Shown: positions 24,464 to 33,428, numbered from the stretch's first letter. The stretch is DNA of 34,855 bases from Dehalococcoidia bacterium (GCA_022451925.1 JAKUNL010000002.1:1-34855); one strand, 5' to 3'. Translations and numbers: made by a program. Notes: generated from the sequence alone by a model not told the origin.

Positions 24464-25396
24464 CTAATAATGGAAGACGCTATCAGGAAGCATAACGGCG
24501 AACAAAAGCGCTAGGTAAAGAAGGGAAAATAGATACAAATACTTAGCATTGCGGACGTTGTAATCCTGAAGTAGCTTCCAAGCCAAATAGATGAAATATG
24601 CTCCGAGTGTCGCTGCCGAACCCAGATATATCAGTCCTACCGCGTTCGAAAAAGAAAAGAGTAGTGTTAAGCCTACCAAAGCCAAGCTGTAGATGAAGAT
24701 GTTCTGCGTCGTCCTCTTTTCACCTGCAACTACCGGGAGCATGGGAACTCCGGCTGCTTTGTAGTCGTCTTGAATCATCAGGGATAGCGCCCAGAAATGA
24801 GGGGGAGTCCAGAAGAAGATAATAGTGAATAAGTAGACCGCTGGTAGGTCTATAGACCCTGTAACTGCTGCCCATCCGACCATGGGTGGAATCGCGCCGG
24901 CAGCTCCTCCAATTACTATGTTTTGCGGGGTGTTGCGTTTTAACCAGCCAGTGTAGATCAATACATAGAATAATGTTGCGGCCAACGTGAGTACTGCGGA
25001 GATGAGGTTGACCCAGTATGCCAATACAAAGAACGCTCCCGCGTTTAGGGCGACTCCAAAAATGAGAGCTGCAACGGGGGGTATTCGATTACTAGGGACC
25101 GGGCGCTTGATGGTGCGTGACATCAAGGCGTCGATATCTTGATCTAGAAAATGATTGATGGCGTTGGCACCACCGGCTCCAAGGGCACCGCCAACGCAGA
25201 CTAGAGTTAGAATCTGCAGGGATGGTATACCTGCGGCCGCAAGGAACATCCCTCCGATGGCGGTGATGAGCAGGAGAGAAATGATCGGCGGTTTGGTGAG
25301 CGTGATATAGTCGTTAAACAAGGCAATGATTCCGCTGGACGCGGCTACCTTGTCTGCATTTGCGGCCGATGCCCCTGAATTTGCTCCCTCAGCCAT
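24464..25396 (-). CDS. ctaB: protoheme IX farnesyltransferase (heme O synthase)
   Basis: A 310-residue UbiA-superfamily prenyltransferase with about nine TM helices. The first Asp-rich motif is NHFLDQDIDALMSRT (N-x3-D-x3-D), followed by KRPVPSNRI. The second conserved region is FFWTPPHFWALSL, then DDYKAAGVPMLPVV. It adds the farnesyl tail to heme B. It overlaps ctaA by eight bases, so the two heme A genes form one unit upstream of the oxidase. Confidence 0.96.
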   Translation of the reverse strand: MAEGANSGASAANADKVAASSGIIALFNDYITLTKPPIISLLLITAIGGMFLAAAGIPSLQILTLVCVGGALGAGGANAINHFLDQDIDALMSRTIKRPVPSNRIPPVAALIFGVALNAGAFFVLAYWVNLISAVLTLAATLFYVLIYTGWLKRNTPQNIVIGGAAGAIPPMVGWAAVTGSIDLPAVYLFTIIFFWTPPHFWALSLMIQDDYKAAGVPMLPVVAGEKRTTQNIFIYSLALVGLTLLFSFSNAVGLIYLGSAATLGAYFIYLAWKLLQDYNVRNAKYLYLFSLLYLALLFAVMLPDSVFHY

Positions 25397-26336
25397 TATT
25401 TGGTCCGTCCCAGCGGGTACCAGGGTTCGAGAATGTTATTACGACCAGAGCTGATACAACTATCCACACAGCGGTGGCAACGGCTAGGTGCAATGCCCTT
25501 ACATCTTGTCCTAAATCCCCCCAAATCACCATTGCCCCGATGATGATTTGGAGAGCAAATAACGCTATTGCGGACATAGAGAGCACTCGTATCTCCAAGG
25601 GCTGACTCCTGCCCCTGAAACCCAGATGCAGGCTGTATATGACAAATATACCTACAACCGCTGCAACATAGCGGTGGAACATGTGGTTCATCTGTAGACG
25701 GAATTCTGGAAAGGCATTGCCGTTGCAGAGCGGCCAATCTGGGCAGGCGCCAAATGCTCCAGAGATAGTTACATAAGACCCGGATAGCAATAGTATGAAT
25801 ACTGATACTCCGGCTATGACTACTAAAATAGGGAAATGGCGTGTTTTACCGATGCTCCAATCGGGAATCTTCATACTCAACGGCCCACGAAAAGATACAA
25901 CGGCTAATACAACGAGGATTGCAACCAGGGTTTCAGCGACGGCTAGATGGGCCATTACGATCTCACCCGGGAGTTCGTTGAGTACCGTGGCTCCGCCCAG
26001 CATGGCCTGAGCAATCACGAGCCCGAAGGCCAGCGAAGCCGGTATCACGATCCACTTTTCTTGCCGGTACTTCATCCATGAAGCTACGAACAACACGAGA
26101 ATTAAAGGTCCAACTAGGAGTGATGCCGTTATCCGGTGGGACATTTCGATTATTGCCTTGGTCTCCCAGGGGGGGATGATGCCCCCATGACAACCAGGCC
26201 AGTCTGGGCAACCCAGCCCAGATTCAGTCACCCTTACGACACCACCTAGAATCACCAAGGCGAAGGTCGCTAGTACAGTGAATGCTGTTAGGCCTCTGAA
26301 CCAGTTGTGAAACTGTCTGCTCGGAGCTAATCCCAT
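25389..26336 (-). CDS. ctaA: heme A synthase
   Basis: A 315-residue, eight-TM protein of the COX15/CtaA family. GGVVRVTESGLGCPDWPGC carries the Cys43/Cys49 pair of the first extracytoplasmic loop, and the second half repeats the pattern with CPDWPLC. Conserved heme His residues are in MSHRITASL, MAHLAVAE, NHMFHRYVAA and ALHLAVATA. It oxidises heme O to heme A for the aa3 centre encoded downstream. Confidence 0.95.
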   Translation of the reverse strand: MGLAPSRQFHNWFRGLTAFTVLATFALVILGGVVRVTESGLGCPDWPGCHGGIIPPWETKAIIEMSHRITASLLVGPLILVLFVASWMKYRQEKWIVIPASLAFGLVIAQAMLGGATVLNELPGEIVMAHLAVAETLVAILVVLAVVSFRGPLSMKIPDWSIGKTRHFPILVVIAGVSVFILLLSGSYVTISGAFGACPDWPLCNGNAFPEFRLQMNHMFHRYVAAVVGIFVIYSLHLGFRGRSQPLEIRVLSMSAIALFALQIIIGAMVIWGDLGQDVRALHLAVATAVWIVVSALVVITFSNPGTRWDGPNNG

Positions 26337-26794
26337 AAAGAGTGTCCGATATGTAAATTCCTAGTATCAAAATACATGCCGGGACTTGAACCGCCATCTG
26401 GTCTGGCCAGGATTACCAGGGCGTGATGATAGCTGCGATGTGGTTTTTTGCTCGGTGTCATTGGGTTTCTGGTAGGGAATCTAAATGTGTTTGTGTAATG
26501 AGTGGAGATACGTGATCGCTGTACGATTATAGGCGGTAGTTGACGCCGAAAGAACCATCGATTTTAAAGGGTTTGGATGGGTTGCAGAACCCTTATTAAT
26601 ACTACAAAAACCCTATCATAGGACCACATTGATGTCAATGAATTTCGTGCCTGAACACGCATGGGCTATTGATGGTTATCCTCGATAATTGGGGGTTTTT
26701 CAAAAGTTCTGAATGCGAGTGATGGTGGGTTTAATTTTTCGGTCCTAAATCAGCTGAATTTCCCCCAAACTGTGATATGATTTCCTGCGCTATT
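26337..26794. other. 458-base intergenic region between ctaA and the ABC exporter genes
   Basis: The divergent promoters for ctaA and the exporter must lie here. On the minus strand TTGACA at 26633-26638 lies before a dyad CCTATCATAGG (26612-26622), but no good -10 with normal spacing is seen. A nested hairpin is possible at 26567-26594 (AAGGGTT/AACCCTT, with GGGTT-GCAG-AACCC inside) without a T-run. No open frame with coding character was found. Confidence 0.4.
26773..26781 (+). promoter_or_regulatory. extended -10 for the ABC exporter genes
   Basis: TGA-TATGAT is an extended -10 (TGn plus TATGAT) with no clear -35. Transcription would start about 26788, only a few bases before ATG 26795, so the mRNA would be nearly leaderless. 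This agrees with the absence of a Shine-Dalgarno sequence. Confidence 0.4.
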
Positions 26795-27757
26795 ATGCAG
26801 TCTGCAGTCCAAGTTGAAAATTTAACCAAGCGATTCGGCACCTTCACTGCGGTCGACGGAGTGACATTTGCTGTCAAACGTGGTGAAGTTTTTGGGATAT
26901 TGGGCCCCAACGGGGCCGGTAAGACAACCACGTTGGAGATCATAGAGGGTCTTCAGAACCCGACAGAAGGTCGAGTCGATGTTTTGGGGCTGGATATACA
27001 GTCCAACGCCACTGAAGTGAAGGCACGCATTGGAGTACAACTCCAGGCCTCCGCATATTATGATTACCTAAATTTAACCGAGATTTTGTCTCTGTTGGGT
27101 AGCTTTTATCCCAATAAAGTCAAACCTTCCTCGCTGCTTGATCAGGTTGGTCTCTCGGACAAATCTGAGAACCGTATCCCTGAACTCTCCGGCGGCCAAA
27201 AACAGCGATTTGCAGTGGCTGCCAGTCTCGTCAACAATCCCGAACTTGTGGTTTTGGATGAACCTACCACCGGGCTTGACCCTCAGGCTCGTCGCAATCT
27301 TTGGAGCCTCATTAGAGAGGTAAACCAACGCGGAGTGACAGTAGTCTTGACTACTCACTCTATGGACGAAGCAGAACTCCTCTGTAGTCGACTTGCCATT
27401 ATGGATCATGGAAAGCTACTAGCGGTTGATACTCCTAGAAATTTGGTTAACCAATTAGATGCCAGCTATACCGTGAAACTGACTATGGACAAGCCAATGA
27501 CCGAAGGTCAGTTAGAAAACTTGCATGGAAGAGTAGAGGTCCTACATTCCAATCAAGAAGACGGAGCAGCTACAGACGACGAAGAAATCAATAACATTCA
27601 GAATGCCTACTTACTGCGCCTACCTAATCCCTCTGCTTTAAAGACCTTATTGGATGAAATAACCGAGACTGGCCTGGTTCTGGAGAACCTCCAAATCACT
27701 CCAGTAACTTTGGAGGATGTTTTTCTTGAATTAACGGGCACCGAGCTACGAGACTGA
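26795..27757 (+). CDS. ABC-2-type exporter ATPase
   Basis: Start placed at ATG 26795 because the ATG at 26777 lies inside a probable -10 box and MQSAVQVENLTKRFG is the usual family beginning. The product has 320 residues. Walker A GPNGAGKTTT, signature LSGGQKQR and Walker B LVVLDEPTTGLDP are complete, followed by TTHSMDEAELLCSR. The C-terminal part beyond about residue 225 is the DrrA/CcmA-like extension ending in LEDVFLELTGTEL. It would energise the permease three bases downstream. The exported substrate (drug, lipid or other) is not predictable. Confidence 0.93.
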   Translation: MQSAVQVENLTKRFGTFTAVDGVTFAVKRGEVFGILGPNGAGKTTTLEIIEGLQNPTEGRVDVLGLDIQSNATEVKARIGVQLQASAYYDYLNLTEILSLLGSFYPNKVKPSSLLDQVGLSDKSENRIPELSGGQKQRFAVAASLVNNPELVVLDEPTTGLDPQARRNLWSLIREVNQRGVTVVLTTHSMDEAELLCSRLAIMDHGKLLAVDTPRNLVNQLDASYTVKLTMDKPMTEGQLENLHGRVEVLHSNQEDGAATDDEEINNIQNAYLLRLPNPSALKTLLDEITETGLVLENLQITPVTLEDVFLELTGTELRD

Positions 27758-27760
27758 TCA

Positions 27761-28831
27761 ATGATTGCATTGATTCTTGCAAATATTAAGATGATGGCTC
27801 GGAACCGCCAAGCCATATTTTGGGCTCTCTTTTTTCCTCTGATGTTGGTTGTGGTCTTTGGCTTGTTTGAAGTGAACGGCATAGGGTCGGCAGACGCAGT
27901 GGTAATAGACAAGTCCAATAGCTCAAAGTCGGAACTCCTTCGAGATCAGCTGAAAGAGATTGAATTCTTAGATTTGGAATTCGATGGGATTGAGGCCGGT
28001 GAAGCGTGGGACGAAGTGGCTGAGGGTGATTTAGGATACTTGATAATTATCCCTGAGTTATTTGATGATGTTCAGGCCCAAGCTCAAGTGACTCTGGTCT
28101 ATAGCACTCGGAACCCGGACCGAAATCAATTGGTAGATGGAACAGTCCGAAGCCTTGTTTCTGATTTACAGTCTGAAACTGGGCCGGTTGTGCCATCCCA
28201 GTTATTGATGGCCGACGTGATTGACGTACCAGAAGTGGATTATTTTGACAATGTACTTCTGGGACTACTGGGGTTGGGGATAATGATGAATTCAATCATC
28301 TCCATTGCAGTGCGTATTAGCACTTTTAGAAACCAGTCGATCTTAAAACGTCTTTTGGTGACGCCACTTCCAATATGGAAGTTTTTTGCTGCTGAGATTA
28401 TAGCTCATGTGCTTCTAGCACTTGTACAGGCCGGAATCATTTTGGCATTGGGAGTGTTTGTGTTCGGTGGTCACGTTCATGGGAACCTCCTGTGGGTATT
28501 AGTCATAACGATTTTGGGAAGCATCGTGTTTTTAAATATAGGGTTTATTCTGTCTGCTTGGGCTAAGTCTCCCGCGGCGGCTTCTGGCATGGGTAACGCA
28601 GTAGCTATGCCTATGATGTTTTTAGCGGGTACTTTCTTCTCAACGGCAGCTTTGCCATGGGTGCTTCCGGAAGTGGCGATGGTCTTGCCTCTTACGCCTA
28701 TGTTGGCCGCGCTACGGGATGTTGCCATAGAGAGTGCACCGATTTGGGACACTTGGCCTTATTTGGCAGCTCTGGGTGCTTGGGTGCTCGTAACTGGCTT
28801 GGGAGCGGTCAAGGTATTTAAGTTTGGTTGA
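27761..28831 (+). CDS. ABC-2-type exporter permease
   Basis: A 356-residue membrane protein of the ABC2_membrane_3 type. One N-terminal TM (about 17-35) is followed by an extracytoplasmic domain of about 130 residues and a block of five TMs from about 165. The motif MPMMFLAGTFFSTAALPWVLPEVAMVLPLTPM is the typical late signature of DrrB/YhgE-like permeases. It pairs with the ATPase immediately upstream (three-base gap). A small lipoprotein gene follows after 15 bases. Confidence 0.9.
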   Translation: MIALILANIKMMARNRQAIFWALFFPLMLVVVFGLFEVNGIGSADAVVIDKSNSSKSELLRDQLKEIEFLDLEFDGIEAGEAWDEVAEGDLGYLIIIPELFDDVQAQAQVTLVYSTRNPDRNQLVDGTVRSLVSDLQSETGPVVPSQLLMADVIDVPEVDYFDNVLLGLLGLGIMMNSIISIAVRISTFRNQSILKRLLVTPLPIWKFFAAEIIAHVLLALVQAGIILALGVFVFGGHVHGNLLWVLVITILGSIVFLNIGFILSAWAKSPAAASGMGNAVAMPMMFLAGTFFSTAALPWVLPEVAMVLPLTPMLAALRDVAIESAPIWDTWPYLAALGAWVLVTGLGAVKVFKFG

Positions 28832-28846
28832 TCAGGACTCGCTAGT

Positions 28847-29179
28847 TTGAAAAACCTATTGCTAATTCCTGCGTTGGGCGTAACTTTTTTTTTGATCGTA
28901 GTGGCATGCGGAGGAGGTGGTAGTGAGAAAGTCGTGACCGGTCGGGTGGTTGAAGTCATTGCACGAAATATTGCTGAGATTGAGTCACTAACTATCCGGG
29001 ACGCCGAGAGTCAAACATGGGAATTTACAACGACGGGGCCTGTTGGTGTGTCAGCTAGCCATTTGAGGCAACATCAAGCCACGGGTGAAAAGGTCCAGGT
29101 AATTTACAGTACAATTGGCGGCCAGTTTGTAGCTTTTGACATACAAGACTTTGTTATGGCCGATGGGGAGACCCCCTAA
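28847..29179 (+). CDS. small lipoprotein of unknown function
   Basis: Start TTG 28847 with AGGA about eight bases upstream; no ATG fits. The 110-residue product has a signal peptide with lipobox IVVAC (Cys21) followed by a Gly-rich spacer. The mature domain alternates short strands (VVTGRVVEVIARN, LTIRDAESQTWEF, EKVQVIYSTIGGQFVAFDIQDF), consistent with a small OB-like barrel. I do not recognise the family. It may be co-transcribed with the ABC exporter. Its 3' end overlaps the convergent redoxin gene by four bases. Confidence 0.75.
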   Translation: MKNLLLIPALGVTFFLIVVACGGGGSEKVVTGRVVEVIARNIAEIESLTIRDAESQTWEFTTTGPVGVSASHLRQHQATGEKVQVIYSTIGGQFVAFDIQDFVMADGETP

Positions 29180-30117
29180 AGAATCTCTAGGAGTTTCGCT
29201 TTGATTTCGTCGGCCGTTGTGAATTGTTCGAACTTAGCGCTAATTAGCCCATTTTTGTCCACGATGAACGTCCATGGTTCGGTGGGTAGATTCCATTCTG
29301 CTACCGCGGGTATTAAAGTCATAGTGGGCCTGTCTCCCTCTATTAGGTGAGGATCTTCATAGACTTCTACATGGATAAAATTCGCTTGTCCTCCTAGCGT
29401 CTCTTTGACTTTTGTCAACTCCCCGACTTGAGGACCGCAGGTGGCGCTGACGCAGAACGCGGGCGTGGCGAAAACTATTACCACTGGTTTGTCGTGTTTC
29501 AATGCATCATTGATGGATAGTTGATATAGGTCTGGATCAGGTTCGCGTGCGCTGGTGATGTGAGAAAGATGTTTCTTATCATTTAGTGTATAGGTCACGC
29601 TGGGTGGTGCTGCTGACCCGATGGCAGGAGTTTCAGATTCTTTTTTGACTAAGATATTCGCTTGAGCAAAGATTGGAATGTCATCATCGGAGGTGAAAGT
29701 GATATCAATTTGGTATATCCCGCTTTCATCAACATCAATCTCTGTAGAAAAAATGCCGCCAGTCACATCTGTCCGGGTTGCCAGATCGGCAGTAACGGAT
29801 CCTCTTAGCTCTCTTGAGTCTTCTTCCAGACCTAAGAAGTAGAGGTCGACATTTGATTTATTTCCTTTAACTGTGACTGGCATACCTTCGCGATCAAGTA
29901 CTACGAATAATAATCTGTTTATACCAACTGCGATATCTTGAGTGATTACAACGCCTGAATATTCGGGTCCGCCTGATTTTTGCTCATTGGAGATGATTGC
30001 TTCTTCGAACTTCGAAGAGCAACTAACGGCCAACAGTAGCAATAAAGGCATTAGCAATAAAATACGAGGACGTATTGTCTGAGGGATCATCCCAAGGCTA
30101 TTTCCTAGAGTAAGCAT
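29176..30117 (-). CDS. lipid-anchored thioredoxin-fold protein with N-terminal beta domain
   Basis: A 313-residue protein with signal peptide and lipobox AVSC (Cys33). An N-terminal beta-rich domain (about 50-160) resembles the YtkA/FixH-like immunoglobulin-type fold. The C-terminal thioredoxin-like domain (about 195-313) contains ATPAFCVSATCGPQ, a Cys222-x4-Cys227 pair, and the cis-Pro region LPTEPWTFIVDKNG. The Cys spacing differs from thioredoxin (CxxC) and SCO1 (CxxxC). AGGA seven bases before ATG 30117 supports the start. It would face outside the membrane. Redox or copper handling for the nearby oxidase is possible but unproved. Confidence 0.75.
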   Translation of the reverse strand: MLTLGNSLGMIPQTIRPRILLLMPLLLLLAVSCSSKFEEAIISNEQKSGGPEYSGVVITQDIAVGINRLLFVVLDREGMPVTVKGNKSNVDLYFLGLEEDSRELRGSVTADLATRTDVTGGIFSTEIDVDESGIYQIDITFTSDDDIPIFAQANILVKKESETPAIGSAAPPSVTYTLNDKKHLSHITSAREPDPDLYQLSINDALKHDKPVVIVFATPAFCVSATCGPQVGELTKVKETLGGQANFIHVEVYEDPHLIEGDRPTMTLIPAVAEWNLPTEPWTFIVDKNGLISAKFEQFTTADEIKAKLLEIL

Positions 30118-30310
30118 CTATTATTCCTAGCGTGATTGGAGGCCTATGAGCGTGAATCGGAAGTTGAAAGCTGTTTTCAGTGATGTCTATTGGGTTTGGT
30201 TGCCGGCATCTTTAAGATCAGCTCGGTAAGAAACACCATTGACCTAACCCAGAATGTTAGTCGGATGTATGGTCCACTGCAACAAGTTTTGTGCTAAATA
30301 GAGAACCTGG

Positions 30311-31105
30311 CTAGTAATTCATTCCTCGGCCAGCTCCCCCCTCGACTGCGATTGTCTGCCCGGTGATAGCTCCTGCCAAGTCAGATGATAAAAATACTAT
30401 TAGGTCGGCAATGTCTTTGGACTCTACCATTCGGCCTATGGGAATGCTGGCTACTGCGCTTTTCTCAGCCTCTTCCACGGATATGTTACCGTGTTCCGCT
30501 CGTGCCCGAAGGCTTCGATCTTGTCGCTCCGTTCTAGTCGTCCCTGGGTGGATACAGTTGACCAATATACCGTCCGATGCGAAGGAATCAGAAAGATTTT
30601 TGGCCATGTTTGATACCGAGGCATTGGTGACACCGTTGCTATTGGCCAGTGTGTTGGCAGAACGGGCTGCCATGCCGCCGATGTTGATTATTCTGCCGCC
30701 ACCGCGTTTTTGCATAAGAGGGATTACCTCTCTAGCGCAGCGCATATATCCCATAATCTTAACGTTGATGTGATTCATCCAATCTTCGTCGGCCAAGTCC
30801 ATAAATGGCGCGGCAGTTGAATTCACAGCGTTGTTGACGAGAATGTCGACGCCACCGAATTCAGTTACAGCGTCCGCCACCATTTTTTTGATGGCCTCCG
30901 GGTCGCCCATGTCCGCTTGCAGGGGCAATACTTTTCGGTTTGTGGTTGATCGAATCTCCGCGGCGGTGTCTTCTAGATCGGTGATGCCGCGGGCACAGAT
31001 GACGACGTCCACGCCTTCATGGGCTAAGGACAATGCCGTGGCCTTGCCGATTCCTTTACTGCCCCCAGTCACGATGGCAATCTTGCCTTCAAGTGAAAGA
31101 TTCAT
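30311..31105 (-). CDS. SDR-fold protein with all catalytic residues replaced
   Basis: A 264-residue SDR fold. The cofactor motif TGGSKGIG (13-20) and NNA (91-93) are kept. At the positions of the catalytic Ser, Tyr and Lys (144, 157, 161 in the intact paralogue at 15514) it has Gly144 (NIGGMAA), Asn157 and Asn161 (NGVTN). The helix after position 161 (ASVSNMAKNLSDS) aligns normally with other SDRs, so the replacement is not a misalignment. It may bind NAD(P) without classical hydride chemistry, or use another mechanism. It is last in a minus-strand set with MmgE/PrpD and an alpha/beta hydrolase. Confidence 0.85.
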   Translation of the reverse strand: MNLSLEGKIAIVTGGSKGIGKATALSLAHEGVDVVICARGITDLEDTAAEIRSTTNRKVLPLQADMGDPEAIKKMVADAVTEFGGVDILVNNAVNSTAAPFMDLADEDWMNHINVKIMGYMRCAREVIPLMQKRGGGRIINIGGMAARSANTLANSNGVTNASVSNMAKNLSDSFASDGILVNCIHPGTTRTERQDRSLRARAEHGNISVEEAEKSAVASIPIGRMVESKDIADLIVFLSSDLAGAITGQTIAVEGGAGRGMNY

Positions 31106-31141
31106 CTCGCAGGGTATCTCCGTTCGTTTTAAGTAATTTGG

Positions 31142-32569
31142 TTATTCGGTTTGCGCAGGCACGCATGTACCGATTAGACCAGCGATGGATGGTTCGCTGT
31201 CTAGCTTACTGACAATTGATACTAGTTCGTCTAATTGGGTACGGGGCCAGGCCATATCGTCAAATAAAGTACTGATACGTTTAATTTCGGTGCTCAGGTT
31301 CCACTTGAGTTCATTGCCGTTGAACTCGTCCGATAGTTCTTTGCCGGATTTGGTTCGAATGGTAATCTTTGGAGCAAAATTTGTTCGTTCTTTATGGCCG
31401 GTAACAGTTACTTTTTCTTGCAGGTCGATTACCGCTTTTTCTAATGCGGTCTCGCCCGGGCCTGGATCAAGACGTTGGCGGAGTGGTGGGTAGCTTCCGT
31501 GAACCCAAGTGTAGGCGACGAAATAGTGGGTGCTGCCGACACCAGGCATGGAACGGTCTTGGTTGGGGAACGCCGGCGATGGATACGAGGTTTCAAGCCA
31601 GTTCATCTCCACGTGGATATTTTCTATGTCTTCTGGAGCGACATTATTATTGACTCTTGCACGGGTGGTCAGTTCTATAACCGGGCAATTGTAACCGGCT
31701 GTTGGGTAGACCTTAGGCGTGACGTGGAGTAATTCCCAGCGTGATCCCAACCCCTCGATAGTTTGGGCTATATCAGCGGTTGGAGGTGGGTCTCCGGGTT
31801 GGCAGGTGAACGGATAGATCAACTCACCACGGTTGTTTCCTGTGAACGCGTTGTAGAAACCGGCGTCCCCTTCTAGACAGGTTTCAGAACCATGTAGGTT
31901 TTCCTTGGCCAGCAGGCCTGCGGTGATTCCAGCGCGCGTGGCTTGGGGCTCATGGAACATCATTTCCCGTCCGCTGACTCGAGGGCCCTCTGTTGTTCCA
32001 GCGGCGAAAGTACAGGCCAGAGCTAGTGCAGTCACGATTTGGTTTTCATCAAGGCCTAACAGCTTGGCTGTGGTTATGGCTGCCCCCAGAGTCCCGTAAA
32101 TCGGACTACACCGAAATCCGCGTGCCTGGGTGGTCGGGATAAAATCTCCCGCAATGCGGGCTTCAACTTCGTAGCCTGCCGCTAATGCAGTGATGAATTC
32201 TTGGCCTGAGGACCCGTTTAGCTCTGCGGTGGCCAGTGCTGCTGGGATGATACAAGGTCCGGGATGAATCAACATCCGGTAAGAATCAGTCTGATTTGTG
32301 GCGTGCATCAGTTTGCTGTTGGCAAATGCTGCCCCGCCCCTGGTTGCCTTGGTGCCGTCAAATAAGATAGTTGCACCGTCTGGCTTGGAGTCCTCTTCTT
32401 TAATCAGGGCGATGGCGGATTTACCATGTTGAGTCTTGGCACCAATGAGTGAAACTACCATTGCGTGCAAGATGGAGGCTTTTAGTTTATCCACGATCTG
32501 GGTCGGTAATGGGTCGTAGGTAAGAGAGTATACGAATTTGGCGTAAGATCTGCTTAGGGATTCGGGCAT
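31142..32569 (-). CDS. MmgE/PrpD family protein
   Basis: A 475-residue protein of the MmgE/PrpD superfamily, whose characterised members are 2-methylcitrate dehydratase, cis-aconitate decarboxylase and related lyases. Blocks seen are AFANSKLMHATNQTDS, HPGPCIIPAALATAE, AGYEVEARIA, GTLGAAITTAKLLGLDENQ and YPTAGYNCPVIE. GGAG seven bases before ATG 32569 supports the start. No 2-methylcitrate pathway partner (prpB, prpC) is near, so the substrate is probably another tricarboxylic-type or unusual organic acid. It lies 36 bases upstream of the SDR-fold gene and 58 downstream of the hydrolase. Confidence 0.9.
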   Translation of the reverse strand: MPESLSRSYAKFVYSLTYDPLPTQIVDKLKASILHAMVVSLIGAKTQHGKSAIALIKEEDSKPDGATILFDGTKATRGGAAFANSKLMHATNQTDSYRMLIHPGPCIIPAALATAELNGSSGQEFITALAAGYEVEARIAGDFIPTTQARGFRCSPIYGTLGAAITTAKLLGLDENQIVTALALACTFAAGTTEGPRVSGREMMFHEPQATRAGITAGLLAKENLHGSETCLEGDAGFYNAFTGNNRGELIYPFTCQPGDPPPTADIAQTIEGLGSRWELLHVTPKVYPTAGYNCPVIELTTRARVNNNVAPEDIENIHVEMNWLETSYPSPAFPNQDRSMPGVGSTHYFVAYTWVHGSYPPLRQRLDPGPGETALEKAVIDLQEKVTVTGHKERTNFAPKITIRTKSGKELSDEFNGNELKWNLSTEIKRISTLFDDMAWPRTQLDELVSIVSKLDSEPSIAGLIGTCVPAQTE

Positions 32570-32627
32570 GGACGCACTCCACGATGGGTTTAACGATTCA
32601 TTGGTTATTTCCAGGGATTATGATCGG

Positions 32628-33428
32628 CTATTCCGAGCTCGAGAGACTTTGGGCGAAGTCAAGCCAGATTCTGGCACAGGGTACTGGCATGATGTGCTGC
32701 ACAAAGCCTTGTACCCCAGGGAAGATCACTTTTCTGCCGTTGGGGAATAAGTCAGACGCCCCCCTAAAATCACCAAGAACTTCTTCGCGCAGGGTAGCCG
32801 CAGCCAGCATTAACATTGGGGTCTGTACGTCCTTAAGCATTGGGCCAATGTCCCCACTTGCATTTCTCTGGAAGCTGGACACTACATGGGGCGCGGTGGC
32901 TTTCATTTGTTCTGCGTACCAACGGATATAGGCTGGGTCCACTATTTGAGGGTCCAACCGGCGTCCGATGGACTTCTCTACCCATATATCGATGCCCTCT
33001 CGGTCAATCAGATCGGCACTTTCTTTGTGATGGGCGTCGAAATTAGTTGGTGACGTGCAGACTGTGAGCGATTTTAAACGTTCCTGGTTGTTAATTGCGT
33101 AATTCATAGAGATTGAACCACCCACCGTCTCACCTATGAGATGGAACGTGTCTAACTCCATTTTATCGGCAAATTCTTTGAGGTCGGCGGTGAAAGTATC
33201 TAGTGTGTAGGCATGTTCGGGCCCGGACACATCAGACATGCCCATACCTCGCATATCAAACCGGATGACCCGGTAGTGTCGGGCGATGATCGGTACCCAC
33301 CCGAACCACATCTTGTGGCTTTTAGCCATGCCGTGGTGCATGATCACCGTATCAGGCTTTGTCCATGGATCGGTGAAGTCGTCGATGGTGTAGAAAAGCT
33401 CTAGACTATCGTCCAATTTTATTTTCAT
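32628..33428 (-). CDS. alpha/beta-hydrolase fold protein with Thr in the nucleophile position
   Basis: A 266-residue protein of the haloperoxidase/ester hydrolase type. MHHGM (oxyanion strand, 30-34), RFDMRGMGMS (56-65) and the elbow LIGETVGG place Thr101 where Ser is normal in GxSxG. His245 (GFVQHIM) fits the catalytic His. The strand that normally carries the acid reads LMLAAATLREE and lacks an Asp. GGAGG six bases before ATG 33428 supports the start. It could be a weak or altered hydrolase, a lyase-like enzyme or a non-catalytic relative. Confidence 0.82.
   Translation of the reverse strand: MKIKLDDSLELFYTIDDFTDPWTKPDTVIMHHGMAKSHKMWFGWVPIIARHYRVIRFDMRGMGMSDVSGPEHAYTLDTFTADLKEFADKMELDTFHLIGETVGGSISMNYAINNQERLKSLTVCTSPTNFDAHHKESADLIDREGIDIWVEKSIGRRLDPQIVDPAYIRWYAEQMKATAPHVVSSFQRNASGDIGPMLKDVQTPMLMLAAATLREEVLGDFRGASDLFPNGRKVIFPGVQGFVQHIMPVPCARIWLDFAQSLSSSE

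Noticed and set aside
26370-26440. A minus-strand GGTTCAAGTCC stretch that resembles a tRNA T-loop.
   Set aside because: The flanking bases do not form a T-stem, and no matching acceptor stem or anticodon arm is found upstream.
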